Shown here piece after piece: positions 7,650-15,404 of a stretch of 36,644 nucleotides of DNA. Each line of letters starts with the position of its first letter. Position 1 is the stretch's first letter. Source of the stretch: an uncultured Collinsella sp. (GTDB lineage Bacteria > Actinomycetota > Coriobacteriia > Coriobacteriales > Coriobacteriaceae); the NCBI GenBank assembly GCA_934646965.1, contig CAKUEZ010000009.1, positions 1 through 36,644 of the forward strand, given 5' to 3'. The notes beneath the pieces are model-generated. The model saw only the letters and a program-made list of their open reading frames with translations. It did no database searches and was not told the origin of the DNA. Made by a program: the position numbers and the translations under genes.

Positions 7650-7685
7650 ATCGAAAGTTTTGTCGTTAACCAGCGGGGGAGTCCT

Positions 7686-8390
7686 GTGGGAATCAAAAAG
7701 AAGATCAAAAAGGAGCTTATCGGCACTTCCGATTACCCGTCGAATAAGATCTTTACGATCTCCAATTTCATTACCTTTACGCGCCTGGTCCTCACGCTCG
7801 TTTTTTTGTACCTGTTTGTGACGGACAACAACCGCGTCGTCGCCATCGTGATCTATGCCATCGCTGCCTCAACCGACTGGATGGACGGACAGATCGCCCG
7901 CATGACCAAGACGGTCTCGTGGCTCGGCAAAGTCATGGACCCCATTTGCGACCGCGCGCTCTTGTTTACGGGCGTTCTGGGTCTGGTGGTACGCGGTGAG
8001 TTGCCCATCTGGGTCTGCGTACTCATCATCGGTCGCGATATCTATTTGGGTATCGGCTCGCTCATCGTGCGCCATTACCACCCTCGTCCCATCGACGTCG
8101 TCTTTCCCGGCAAAATCGCCACAGCGTTGCTCATGACCGGCTTTTCATTCATGTTGTTGGGCATCCCCGTCGTCGATGGCTGGAACCTGCTGCCCTCCAC
8201 GTTTACGGCGTTTCCGGGTCTGAACGGGAGCTCGGTGCCGCTCGGCATTTTCTTTGTCTACGGCGGCGTGATCTTCTCCATGCTTACCGCTGTCATTTAC
8301 TCCGTTAAGGGCGGAGTGGCCATTAAACAGGCCATCGCGCATCCAGAGGACGAGGACGTCGACTTTCTCAACCCCGAAATCGAAGACTGA
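7686..8390 (+). CDS. CDP-alcohol phosphatidyltransferase family membrane enzyme
   Basis: This 234-residue membrane protein carries the complete family motif D-x2-DG-x2-AR-x8-G-x3-D-x3-D at Asp64, Asp67, Gly68, Ala71, Arg72, Gly81, Asp85 and Asp89. It should transfer a phosphatidyl group from CDP-diacylglycerol to an alcohol. Whether the acceptor is glycerol 3-phosphate, phosphatidylglycerol or inositol phosphate is not clear. A second family member at 27893-28531 is the better match to housekeeping PgsA, so this one may make cardiolipin or another lipid. GTG 7686 has GGGGGAG just upstream; the in-frame ATG 7596 would lie before the likely promoter. The following FHA and MerR genes reproduce the mycobacterial pgsA2-garA-MerR neighbourhood. 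Confidence 0.85.
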   Translation: MGIKKKIKKELIGTSDYPSNKIFTISNFITFTRLVLTLVFLYLFVTDNNRVVAIVIYAIAASTDWMDGQIARMTKTVSWLGKVMDPICDRALLFTGVLGLVVRGELPIWVCVLIIGRDIYLGIGSLIVRHYHPRPIDVVFPGKIATALLMTGFSFMLLGIPVVDGWNLLPSTFTAFPGLNGSSVPLGIFFVYGGVIFSMLTAVIYSVKGGVAIKQAIAHPEDEDVDFLNPEIED

Positions 8391-8456
8391 TTCATTGGGG
8401 TATGATTACGTACGGTTCATTCTTTGCGGCATGTCCGCGTTAAGTTAGGGGTTGTC

Positions 8457-8891
8457 ATGGACAACATGGTTAACAATATGCCTCAGAACGATAAGACCGC
8501 GGACGCTACCTGCGTTTTCCGCGTTCCCTCGAGCGATGTCACCGTTCCCGACCTTATGGCCAACGTGCGCATCACCGCCCCCGTTCTTTCCATCGTCAAA
8601 GGTCCGCAGACCGGCGCCGCCTTTGAGCTCGAGGATGACTGCACCACGATCGGCCGCGATCCCGCGAACGGCATCTTCCTCAACGACATGACTGTCTCGC
8701 GCAGCCACGCACGCATTATTCGTGAGGGCCTGGGCGCTCGTATCGAGGATCTTGGCTCGCTCAACGGCACCTGGGTCGATGGCGCCATCGTCAACGCCGC
8801 TCCGCTGCACGACGGTTCTTCCGTTCAGATCGGTACGTTTACGCTCATCTACCACGAGAGCACGCCGGAGCGCATCGAAACCGGTGAGTAG
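8457..8891 (+). CDS. FHA-domain protein, GarA/OdhI-like
   Basis: A 144-residue protein with a flexible N-terminal tail and a C-terminal forkhead-associated domain (about 45-140) containing TIGRDP, VSRSHARI and LGSLNGTWVD, the phosphothreonine-binding signature. In the tail, DATCVFRVPS places Thr18 like the kinase-targeted Thr of GarA/OdhI (ETTSVFR). In those proteins phosphorylation makes the FHA domain bind its own tail and releases 2-oxoglutarate dehydrogenase or glutamate dehydrogenase. The same switch here is inferred from the motif and the MerR neighbour. ATG 8457 has AGGGG 5 nt upstream; an upstream TTG at 8424 is less likely. Confidence 0.9.
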   Translation: MDNMVNNMPQNDKTADATCVFRVPSSDVTVPDLMANVRITAPVLSIVKGPQTGAAFELEDDCTTIGRDPANGIFLNDMTVSRSHARIIREGLGARIEDLGSLNGTWVDGAIVNAAPLHDGSSVQIGTFTLIYHESTPERIETGE

Positions 8892-8894
8892 GTA

Positions 8895-9779
8895 ATGGCC
8901 GAACGCAACTATCTGAGTATCGGCCAAGTCGTCAACCTACTTCGAGGCGCATACCCCGATCTTTCGAACTCAAAAATTAGATTTTTAGAAGATGAGGGGC
9001 TCATTACCCCTCATCGTACGCCTAAGGGTTACCGTCAGTACTCTAAGGAGGACGTTGATCGTCTGGAGGTCATCCTGCATCTGCAGAAGACCCGCTACAT
9101 GCCGCTCAACGTCATCAAACAGCGCCTGGAAAATGCCACCGACTTGTCCACGCTCGCCTACGAGGTTGGCTTGCTGTCCGATGTTCCACTCAAGACGGAA
9201 CCCAAAGAGACCAAGCAAAAGCTGCATCCTATCGAGACGATCCCCGACATGTTGGGCGTCGATATCTCGTTTATCCGTTCTTTAGCCGAAAACGACCTCA
9301 TTCGCATCATCAAGAGCCCGCAGAACCGCGAACTTGTCGATGGTCGAGATTTCCCGATTATCCGCTACTGCTCGGAGCTGTCGCGTTTCCACATTGAGCC
9401 GCGCAACCTGCGTCAGTATGTGTCGTCGGCCAACCGTGAGTCCTCGATGTTCGAGCAGGTGCTCGTGAGCATGCTCGGCATGGATACCTCCGATGACGAG
9501 CGCGACGCTAAGCTCGAGCGCGCGTTTAAGAAGCTGCACGACCTCACGGAGGGCGTCCACACCGCACTGCTCAAGAACCGTGTCTTCGAGTCGCTTAACG
9601 CCGTGGTCGAGGATGCCGATATCGACGCACTCGACGAGGAGATCGCTCGCTCCGAATCCACCAAGGCCAAAAGCGAAGAGGCCGCCAAGTCTGAGCCCTC
9701 AACGAGCGATGACTCTATCGTCAAGCCGCTCAAGGTCGTCGCCCCCTCGCATGCCCCGTCTGCCAAAGCTGGCAAATAA
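8895..9779 (+). CDS. MerR-family transcriptional regulator (Rv1828-like)
   Basis: A 294-residue regulator starting 3 nt after the FHA gene stop. Its N-terminal MerR winged helix (about 5-80) reads YLSIGQVVNLLRGAYP, then SNSKIRFLEDEGLI, RTPKGYRQYS and RYMPLNVIKQRL, the wording found in the actinobacterial MerR gene that follows garA. A second helical region (about 105-165) resembles another DNA-binding or dimerising unit (DMLGVDISFIRSLAENDLI). The C-terminus is acidic and low complexity (about 235-294) and probably disordered. There are no cysteines arranged for metal or thiol sensing. The effector and targets are unknown. Confidence 0.88.
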   Translation: MAERNYLSIGQVVNLLRGAYPDLSNSKIRFLEDEGLITPHRTPKGYRQYSKEDVDRLEVILHLQKTRYMPLNVIKQRLENATDLSTLAYEVGLLSDVPLKTEPKETKQKLHPIETIPDMLGVDISFIRSLAENDLIRIIKSPQNRELVDGRDFPIIRYCSELSRFHIEPRNLRQYVSSANRESSMFEQVLVSMLGMDTSDDERDAKLERAFKKLHDLTEGVHTALLKNRVFESLNAVVEDADIDALDEEIARSESTKAKSEEAAKSEPSTSDDSIVKPLKVVAPSHAPSAKAGK

Positions 9780-9818
9780 TCGCCGCCATTCATCCGGCAA
9801 TCCATGAAAGGTCACGCA

Positions 9819-10349
9819 ATGTACGACTTCGAATCTCATATCGTCGACATCCCCGACTATCCCGAGCCCGGAGTCGTCTTTAAGGACATCACACCGCTCT
9901 TTGGCAATCCCGAGGCGCTCAAGGCCATGACCGATGCACTCGCCGAGCATTTTGCCGGCATGGGCATCACCAAGGTCGTCGGCCCCGAGGCTCGTGGCTT
10001 TATGGTGGGCGTGCCCGTGGCCGTGGCCCTGGGCGCCGGCTTTGTTCCCGCACGTAAACCGGGTAAATTGCCGCGCGAGACGGTGAGCCAGAGCTATGAA
10101 CTCGAGTACGGAACCGATTCCATCGAGATCCATGCCGACGCCATCAGCTCTAAAGATACCGTGTTGATTCTAGACGACTTGGTCGCGACGGGCGGAACCG
10201 TCGAGGCAACAGGTAAACTGGTGCGAGATATGGGCGCTAAGCTCGTGGGTTACGGCTGTATCCTTGAGCTTGCGTTTCTCAACCCGCGCAAGAAGCTCAC
10301 GCCTCCCGATGGGGACGTTGAGCTCTTTAGCCTGGTGACGGTGGACTAG
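9819..10349 (+). CDS. apt: adenine phosphoribosyltransferase
   Basis: A 176-residue cytosolic salvage enzyme making AMP from adenine and PRPP. The family start DYPEPGVVFKDITPLFGNP (13-31) and the PRPP-binding loop VLILDDLVATGGT (115-127) are intact, as are EARGF (57-61) and RKPGKLP (79-85). The length matches typical Apt (170-180). ATG 9819 is preferred because AAAGG lies 8 nt upstream, whereas the in-frame ATG 9804 has no such site. It stands 39 bp after the MerR gene and may be read from the same transcript. Confidence 0.96.
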   Translation: MYDFESHIVDIPDYPEPGVVFKDITPLFGNPEALKAMTDALAEHFAGMGITKVVGPEARGFMVGVPVAVALGAGFVPARKPGKLPRETVSQSYELEYGTDSIEIHADAISSKDTVLILDDLVATGGTVEATGKLVRDMGAKLVGYGCILELAFLNPRKKLTPPDGDVELFSLVTVD

Positions 10350-10379
10350 CCGTTACCCTAGTATTGGAAAGGAAGCTAC

Positions 10380-11510
10380 ATGCGCACAGCAAACACGCAC
10401 AGAAACATGGCACGCTGCGCTGCTACGGCAACCCTCGCTTGTGTTTTGGGCCTGGGCCTCACGGCTCCGGCCTACGCCGATACCGCATCCGACCTTGCCG
10501 CTGCCCGTACCAAACTCGAGCAGATCGGCACCCAAACCCAGCAGATTCACGAAGAACTCGCCACGCAGACGCAGGCGCTCGACCAGACTGCTGGCGAGAT
10601 CACGCAAAAGCAGCAGGAGATTGCCGAGGGTCAGGCCAAGCTTTCGACCTATGTCGCTGGCGAGTATAAGACCGGTGGCATGAGCCTACTGCAGGTTCTG
10701 ACCGGCGTCGACGACCTGGGCGACATGCTCAACCGCCTGTTCTACTATGGCAAGGTCTCCGACAAGCAGGCCCAGACCATTCAGGAGGTCAAGGACCTCA
10801 AGCAGCAGCTCACCGATAAGCAGGCCGAGCAGGAGAAGAACGTCGCCGAGACCCAGAAGAAGGTCGACGAGCTTAACGCCCAGCAGGCTGAGGCTCAGAG
10901 CGTCGTGAACTCTCTGGATTCGCAGCTGCAGGCAGAGCTTGCCGCTGAGGCCGAGGCAAATGCTGCGCTGCAGGCCGGCATCAACGCCAGTACCGCCGAG
11001 AAGGCCACGGTGAGCAACGACACCGCCGGTACGACCGAGAACACCAATCAGGGTGGCGGCGCGACCAACAACGGCGGTCAGACCAATAACAACCAGGGCG
11101 GCGGATCTACCCAGACCACGCCGACCCAGCAGCCCTCGACGCCCGCTCCGGCTCCTACGCCTTCCGCACCGAGCCAGTCCGTTGATGGTGGCTCCGTTGT
11201 TTCGCGCGCCTATAGCAAGCTCGGTTACGCTTACTCCTGGGGCGGCATTGGACCGAACAGCTTTGACTGCTCCGGCTTTGTAAGCTACTGTCTCACCGGC
11301 CGTTATTGCCGTCTGGGCACCACCGGTACCTTTATGGGTTGGACCCGCGTTTCCGACCCGCAGCCCGGTGACGTTGTGGTCAACTCCTACCACACCGGTA
11401 TCTACATCGGTAACGGCCAGATGATCCATGCTTCCGACTACAGCACGGGCGTTATCATCAGCTCCGTCGCCGCCGGCATGAACAACAACTACATTTTCGT
11501 TCGCTACTAA
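10380..11510 (+). CDS. secreted NlpC/P60 peptidoglycan hydrolase with PcsB/CwlO-like coiled coil
   Basis: A 376-residue exported protein. The signal peptide (1-33) ends in AYA before DT. Residues 36-205 form a long coiled coil with a central break (TGGMSLLQVLTGVDDLGDML), the layout of PcsB/CwlO/RipA N-domains that are controlled by FtsEX in other bacteria. A low-complexity linker rich in Gly, Asn, Thr, Pro and Ser follows (about 210-268). The C-terminal NlpC/P60 domain (270-376) has the catalytic Cys297 in FDCSGFV, His338 in SYHTGIYIG and a third polar residue at His350. It should cut stem peptides during cell separation. AAAGGAAG lies 6 nt before the ATG. Confidence 0.95.
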   Translation: MRTANTHRNMARCAATATLACVLGLGLTAPAYADTASDLAAARTKLEQIGTQTQQIHEELATQTQALDQTAGEITQKQQEIAEGQAKLSTYVAGEYKTGGMSLLQVLTGVDDLGDMLNRLFYYGKVSDKQAQTIQEVKDLKQQLTDKQAEQEKNVAETQKKVDELNAQQAEAQSVVNSLDSQLQAELAAEAEANAALQAGINASTAEKATVSNDTAGTTENTNQGGGATNNGGQTNNNQGGGSTQTTPTQQPSTPAPAPTPSAPSQSVDGGSVVSRAYSKLGYAYSWGGIGPNSFDCSGFVSYCLTGRYCRLGTTGTFMGWTRVSDPQPGDVVVNSYHTGIYIGNGQMIHASDYSTGVIISSVAAGMNNNYIFVRY

Positions 11511-11533
11511 GCTTTTATAACAGTGAACGGATG

Positions 11534-11572
11534 TGGACCTCGCAGCTTTCGGACTGCGGGGTCCATTGCTTT
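11534..11572 (+). terminator. terminator after NlpC/P60 gene
   Basis: TGGACCTCGCAG (11534-11545) pairs with CTGCGGGGTCCA (11554-11565), 12 bp with one G-T pair and an 8-nt loop. It is followed by a short T-rich TTGCTTT. Strong stem, modest T tract. Confidence 0.75.
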
Positions 11573-11601
11573 GGGTGCAGAATCATTTTTTGTAAGGCAA
11601 C

Positions 11602-11626
11602 CTATCTAGTTTTGAATACTAGATAG
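11602..11626. promoter_or_regulatory. palindromic operator upstream of first degV gene
   Basis: CTATCTAGT (11602-11610) and ACTAGATAG (11618-11626) are perfect 9-bp inverted arms around a 7-bp spacer. The inner 16-mer ATCTAGTTTTGAATAC recurs with two changes upstream of the second degV gene at nearly the same distance from the start codon. It lies just upstream of or overlapping the -35 zone for the TATAAT at 11652. Confidence 0.75.
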
Positions 11627-11651
11627 ACGTCGCATCAAACGGCAAGATGGC

Positions 11652-11657
11652 TATAAT
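11652..11657 (+). promoter_or_regulatory. -10 element of first degV gene
   Basis: Perfect TATAAT 35 bp before the ATG. No good -35 hexamer lies 16-18 bp upstream, where the sequence abuts the palindromic element, so the promoter may depend on an activator or be weak. Confidence 0.55.
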
Positions 11658-11686
11658 TATTGAGGAACAACTAGAAAGGACCCTCT

Positions 11687-12553
11687 ATGAGCTGGGCGCT
11701 TATTTCTGATTCGAGCTGTAACCTCCGCGATTGGCAACCAACCGCACCTCATACCACCTTTGCATTTGCACCCCTCAAAATTCGAGTAGGGGAGCGTGAA
11801 TTCGTCGATGATTTGTCACTCGATGTCCACGAGCTCAACTGCGCTGTCCAGGCAGAGACGAGCGCCTCATCGAGCGCTTGCCCGAGTGTGGGGGAGTGGG
11901 CAGAGCTTTTTAAGCTGGCCGATAAGACGATCTGCATGCCCATCTCCGAGGGCGTCTCGGGAAGCTACAATGCCGCGGCCACCGCACGTGACATGGTGCT
12001 TGCCGAGGAGTCCGATCGTCAGATTCATCTGGTCAACTCGCGCGCTGCGGGCGGTAAGATGGACTTGATTTTCTTGCTGTTCGATCGCTATCTTGCGAGT
12101 AACCCGGATGTCTCCTTTGAGGACGCTTGCACCTATTTTGATACCCTTGAGCAAAACAGCAAGATCCTCTTTAGCCTGTGCAACTACCAGAACCTCGCGA
12201 AGGCCGGACGAATCCCCAAGGCTGCCGGCGTCATTGCCAACAAGCTCAATATTCGCATTTTGGGAACGGCAAGCGAGGCGGGCGAGATTGAACTCGTTGG
12301 GCACACGCGCGGCGAAAAGAAAATGCTCAACAAGATTATGGACACCATGGAAGCCGAGGGCTTTACTGGTGGCGAGGTCATCATCGATCACGTTGAAAAC
12401 GAAGCAGGGGCCCAGGCGCTGGCCAATCACATTGTCGAGCGCTGGCCCGGCTCCAAGACCATCATTATGCCCTGCAACGGTCTTGATTCCTACTATGCCG
12501 AAATGCACGGCCTTATAATCGGCTACGGCATGGGCGTAGCATCGGGCCGATAA
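11687..12553 (+). CDS. DegV-family (fatty-acid-binding type) protein, copy 1
   Basis: A 288-residue two-domain protein. DegV hallmarks are SDSSCNL at 7-13 (family: DSxxDL), a Thr/Ser-rich phosphate-loop-like segment with CPSVGEW at about 65-71, PISEGVSGSYNAAATAR (family iSsxlSGTyxxA), VNSRAAGGKMD, and LAKAGRIPKAAGVIANKLNIR (family GRI...LxIkP). Family members such as FakB bind a fatty acid that is phosphorylated by a DhaK-like kinase. No kinase gene is nearby, so the partner is unknown. The usual TSxPSP motif is replaced here by a serine-rich stretch. AGAAAGGA precedes the ATG. The leader word CTAGAAAGGACCC is shared with copy 2. Confidence 0.85.
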   Translation: MSWALISDSSCNLRDWQPTAPHTTFAFAPLKIRVGEREFVDDLSLDVHELNCAVQAETSASSSACPSVGEWAELFKLADKTICMPISEGVSGSYNAAATARDMVLAEESDRQIHLVNSRAAGGKMDLIFLLFDRYLASNPDVSFEDACTYFDTLEQNSKILFSLCNYQNLAKAGRIPKAAGVIANKLNIRILGTASEAGEIELVGHTRGEKKMLNKIMDTMEAEGFTGGEVIIDHVENEAGAQALANHIVERWPGSKTIIMPCNGLDSYYAEMHGLIIGYGMGVASGR

Positions 12554-12574
12554 TGTCCAACTAGACAAACGCAC

Positions 12575-12611
12575 GGGCGGGATATGGGGCCAGCGGCTCT
12601 TTATCCCGCCC
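12575..12611. terminator. bidirectional terminator-like hairpin
   Basis: GGGCGGGATA (12575-12584) and TATCCCGCCC (12602-12611) form a perfect 10-bp stem between the convergent first degV gene and the DUF1836 gene. T tracts are poor on both sides, but the position and stem strength fit a shared terminator. Confidence 0.7.
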
Positions 12612-12625
12612 ATCTTATACCTCGG

Positions 12626-13237
12626 TTAGCTACTAAACCCGTTGAACTTGAGGTAGCTCATCAGGTATGCCTTTGAGACGAAGGACGACACAGCGCTGCG
12701 AACAAGCAGCGATTCGCGCGTAACCTGATGTGCCGTATCGGGAACCGGCGTCTGCTCGATAGAAAATGCCGCACGAATCGATGCCTCAAGCTGATCGACG
12801 ACATAATCGAAAGCGGTCGGGGCGTCGTAACTCAGACGTTGGATATTAAAGAGTGCCTGGACGGCGGCAATGGGCAACACCTGCTTAAAAATGCAGATGG
12901 CAATCAAGCGCGCAATCTGCTCGCGACCATACTGCTTTTTAACGGGAGCCGGAACCAGCCCGACCTTGACATAGTTATTGATCATCGAAGGCGTAATGAC
13001 GGGCTGTTCCACACAAATGGAAAGTGGCTCCATCCATAGCGAGACATATTCAATAACCTGATCGCGATAGAGTGTCACGTTTGGCAGCTGTTCATAGCGC
13101 GCAAGACTGAGCGCATTGAGCTTACGCACGATATCTGATTGGATAAATGCATCAGGCAGCACCGTAGGTTGAATATCTTCAGGTTTAATGCTGACCGATG
13201 TATCGGACATAGGGATAACATGTTTCAGGTGGTTCAT
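12626..13237 (-). CDS. DUF1836 putative DNA-binding regulator
   Basis: A 203-residue protein with the core of DUF1836: LPNVTLYRDQVIEYVSLWM (52-70), then TPSMINNYVKVGLVPAPVKK and YGREQIARLIAICIFKQVLP, followed by a helical tail. The MINNYVKxGLxPxPxxKxY pattern corresponds to a MerR-like winged helix in family members, so DNA binding is plausible. The ATG is preceded by GGAGG at 6-nt spacing. It is divergent from the second degV gene and convergent with the first, which makes it the obvious candidate regulator of both. Its own promoter region overlaps the shared operator-like element at 13277-13292. Confidence 0.82.
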   Translation of the reverse strand: MNHLKHVIPMSDTSVSIKPEDIQPTVLPDAFIQSDIVRKLNALSLARYEQLPNVTLYRDQVIEYVSLWMEPLSICVEQPVITPSMINNYVKVGLVPAPVKKQYGREQIARLIAICIFKQVLPIAAVQALFNIQRLSYDAPTAFDYVVDQLEASIRAAFSIEQTPVPDTAHQVTRESLLVRSAVSSFVSKAYLMSYLKFNGFSS

Positions 13238-13276
13238 AAGGGTCCTCCGTTCTGTTTCTATATTGTATTCTAGGTT

Positions 13277-13292
13277 ATCTAGTTCTGTATAC
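13277..13292. promoter_or_regulatory. operator-like element between DUF1836 gene and second degV gene
   Basis: ATCTAGTTCTGTATAC matches the inner 16-mer of the palindrome at 11605 in 14 positions. It starts 84 bp before the degV start here and 82 bp before it there. The second half of the palindrome is degraded at this copy. A nearby CTAG at 13270-13273 gives CTAG-N5-CTAG. Confidence 0.65.
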
Positions 13293-13360
13293 CACTTTAG
13301 GGTGTTCTTTGATACATTGCTGACATACAGATTCTATGATCAGCTAGAAAGGACCCGAAT

Positions 13361-14227
13361 ATGAGCTGGGCTCTTGTCTCAGATTCGAGCTGCAACCTGC
13401 GCGATTGGCAACCGAGTGCGCCAGACACCATGTATCGATTCGCTCCGCTCAAGATCCGAGTGGGGGAGCAGGAATACATCGATGACCTGTTGCTGGATGT
13501 TGATGCTTTTAACCAGGTAATCTTTAATGAACCAGCAGCATCTTCGACCAGCTGCTCGAGCGTAGGGGAGTGGGCTGAGCTCTTTAGGCTTGCAGACAAA
13601 ACGATTTGCATGCCGATATCAGAGGCTGTTTCAGGGAGCTTTAATGCCGCCGCAACTGCTCGTGATATCGTCCTTGCAGAGGATCCACATCGACAGATTC
13701 ATCTGGTTAATTCGCGCGGAGCCGGAGCCAAACTCGATTTGATTTTCATATTATTCGATAGGTACCTAAAGAATAATCCTGGCGTTTCGTTTGCAGAAGC
13801 CTGCGACTATTTTGAACAACTCGAGCAGCACACAAAACTGCTCTTCAATCTGTGCAACTACGAAAACCTCGCCAAATCAGGGCGCATGCCCAAAGTGGCA
13901 GGACTTGTTGCCAATAAGTTGAATATCCGTTTGCTGGGAACGGTAACTGACGCTGGCGAGATCAAAGTGATAGGCCCAGCACGTGGCGAGAAAAAGATGT
14001 TCAAAAAGATTTTGACCGTCATGGAAGAAGCCGGCTTTACCGGCGGCGACTTCGTAATCGATCACGTTGACAACATACAGGGTGCCGAGGCGCTTGCGGA
14101 ACACATCATCAACAGGTGGCCCGAGTCCAATCCCATCTATTTGCCGTGCACCGGCCTGTGCTCGTACTACGCCGAACTCAACGGTATGATCGTCGGCTTT
14201 GGCTGGGGCGTGGACGGAAAGCAATGA
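13361..14227 (+). CDS. DegV-family (fatty-acid-binding type) protein, copy 2
   Basis: A 288-residue paralogue of the gene at 11687, the same length and collinear throughout: SDSSCNLRDWQPSAP at the N-terminus, CSSVGEWAELF, PISEAVSGSFNAAATAR, VNSRGAGAKLD, LAKSGRMPKVAGLVANKLNIR and ARGEKKM. The shared spacing and leader (CTAGAAAGGACCC before ATGAGCTGG) indicate duplication. The differences cluster in residues 45-65 and in the C-terminal quarter, including CNGLDSYYAEMHGLI against CTGLCSYYAELNGMI, which may change the bound lipid. A TATGAT 26 bp before the ATG may be the -10. No lipid kinase gene is adjacent. Confidence 0.85.
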   Translation: MSWALVSDSSCNLRDWQPSAPDTMYRFAPLKIRVGEQEYIDDLLLDVDAFNQVIFNEPAASSTSCSSVGEWAELFRLADKTICMPISEAVSGSFNAAATARDIVLAEDPHRQIHLVNSRGAGAKLDLIFILFDRYLKNNPGVSFAEACDYFEQLEQHTKLLFNLCNYENLAKSGRMPKVAGLVANKLNIRLLGTVTDAGEIKVIGPARGEKKMFKKILTVMEEAGFTGGDFVIDHVDNIQGAEALAEHIINRWPESNPIYLPCTGLCSYYAELNGMIVGFGWGVDGKQ

Positions 14228-14231
14228 AAGC

Positions 14232-14273
14232 AATGGGGCGGGACAACGCATAGGTACACTGTCCCGCCCCATT
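14232..14273. terminator. bidirectional terminator between second degV and trxB
   Basis: AATGGGGCGGGACA (14232-14245) and TGTCCCGCCCCATT (14260-14273) are perfect 14-bp arms with a 14-nt loop. The A/T ends of the arms give short T runs on both strands. It lies between convergent genes. Confidence 0.85.
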
Positions 14274-14316
14274 CATTTAAATAGATAACAACCTTACATA
14301 AGATATATTATCGTAC

Positions 14317-15255
14317 TTATCCACGCAGCAAGGCGTATGCAGCGGTTGCCGCTATGGCTCCATCAGAAACGGCGGTCACAACTTGACGTAAACGCTTGGA
14401 ACGGATGTCACCGGCTGCAAACAGACCGGGCGTACGAGTGGCCATCGATTCGTCAGTCACGATGCCGCCATCGGCCGCCAGATCAACCAGATGCTCAACA
14501 AGCTCGGTATGGGGCTGCGTACCAGTAAAGACAAAGATGCCAAACGAGCCAGGATCAAAGGACTCAGCGTGCGTTTCGCCAGTCGCGTTGTCCTTAAAGG
14601 TGATTGCCGTGGGCATCATCTCACCAGAAAGCTCAACAATACTAGTTTGGTACCTAACTGAAATATTATCCTTTGCGAGCACTTTCTGGACCACGCCGTC
14701 GGGCGCACGGAATTGATTGCGGCGCAACACAATGGTCACGCTGCTGGCTATGTCGGACAGAAACAGCGCCTCCTCGCAAGCCGAATTGCCGCCACCGATC
14801 ACAAACACCTGCTTGCCGCGGAAGAACATGCCATCACACGTTGCGCAATACGAAACGCCACGACCTCGATACGTGTCCTCCCCGACAAAGCCAGCGGGAC
14901 GCGGTGTGGCGCCCATGCAAGCAATGACAGACGATGCGACCGTATCGCCCATATCGTGATGCACGGTAAACTGTGCGGTATCGGCATCGTAATCGATGCC
15001 CGTTACCATGCTCCATTCAACCTGGGCACCAAGGCCTTCCGCATGCTGCTGAAAACGTTCGCCGAGCTCGGCACCGCTCAGCAGCGGAATGCCCGGGTAA
15101 TTCTCGATTTCATTCGTCGTGGCAATTTGCCCACCAGACATACCCTGCTCAAAGACCGTAGTCGTAAGGTTGGCGCGGGCGGCATAAATAGCGGCTGAAT
15201 ATCCTGCAGGACCGCCGCCGATAATGGCAATATCGATAGGCTGCTCAATAGCCAT
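14317..15255 (-). CDS. trxB: thioredoxin-disulfide reductase
   Basis: A 312-residue FAD/NADPH flavoenzyme that reduces thioredoxin. The FAD-binding GGGPAGYSAA is at 13-22, GQIATTNEIENYPG (42-55) follows, and the redox-active pair is Cys137/Cys140 in SYCATCDG. The NADPH-binding GGGNSACEEA is at 154-163, and the C-terminal AAGDIRSK with RQVVTAVSDGAIAA closes the FAD site. ATG 15255 has GAGAGGAT 6 nt upstream; the frame is open 27 codons further but that part has no start with a ribosome site. It stands alone between the second degV (convergent) and dut. Confidence 0.97.
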   Translation of the reverse strand: MAIEQPIDIAIIGGGPAGYSAAIYAARANLTTTVFEQGMSGGQIATTNEIENYPGIPLLSGAELGERFQQHAEGLGAQVEWSMVTGIDYDADTAQFTVHHDMGDTVASSVIACMGATPRPAGFVGEDTYRGRGVSYCATCDGMFFRGKQVFVIGGGNSACEEALFLSDIASSVTIVLRRNQFRAPDGVVQKVLAKDNISVRYQTSIVELSGEMMPTAITFKDNATGETHAESFDPGSFGIFVFTGTQPHTELVEHLVDLAADGGIVTDESMATRTPGLFAAGDIRSKRLRQVVTAVSDGAIAATAAYALLRG

Positions 15256-15404
15256 TAGGTATCCTCTCGTCGTAACAATAACGTTCCTTGCGCTCATACC
15301 CAAATTTGAGCAAACATGACACCCACGCACTCCCATTTTACGGCGCGATTAAATTCTATAAACGCCGCTAATGAATGATGCTGAAGCCAGACAGTTGAAT
15401 AGCG

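Larger units (their letters stand above)
7290..7685. other. intergenic region between divergent operons
   Basis: No gene is evident in these 396 bp. Visible elements are the palindromes CACCAT-CC-ATGGTG (7358-7371) and AACGGCCGTT (7395-7404), the long inverted repeat at 7501-7557, and a -10-like TATAGT at 7644-7649 reading toward the phosphatidyltransferase gene. The GC content falls sharply around 7440, where the GC-rich operon's flank gives way to more ordinary sequence. The minus-operon promoter must be here but I cannot fix it with confidence. Confidence 0.5.

Noticed and set aside
7596..7685. Longer N-terminus for the CDP-alcohol phosphatidyltransferase from ATG 7596
   Set aside because: It would place the start before the likely -10 element, lacks a ribosome site, and adds a non-conserved stretch; GTG 7686 has GGGGGAG upstream.
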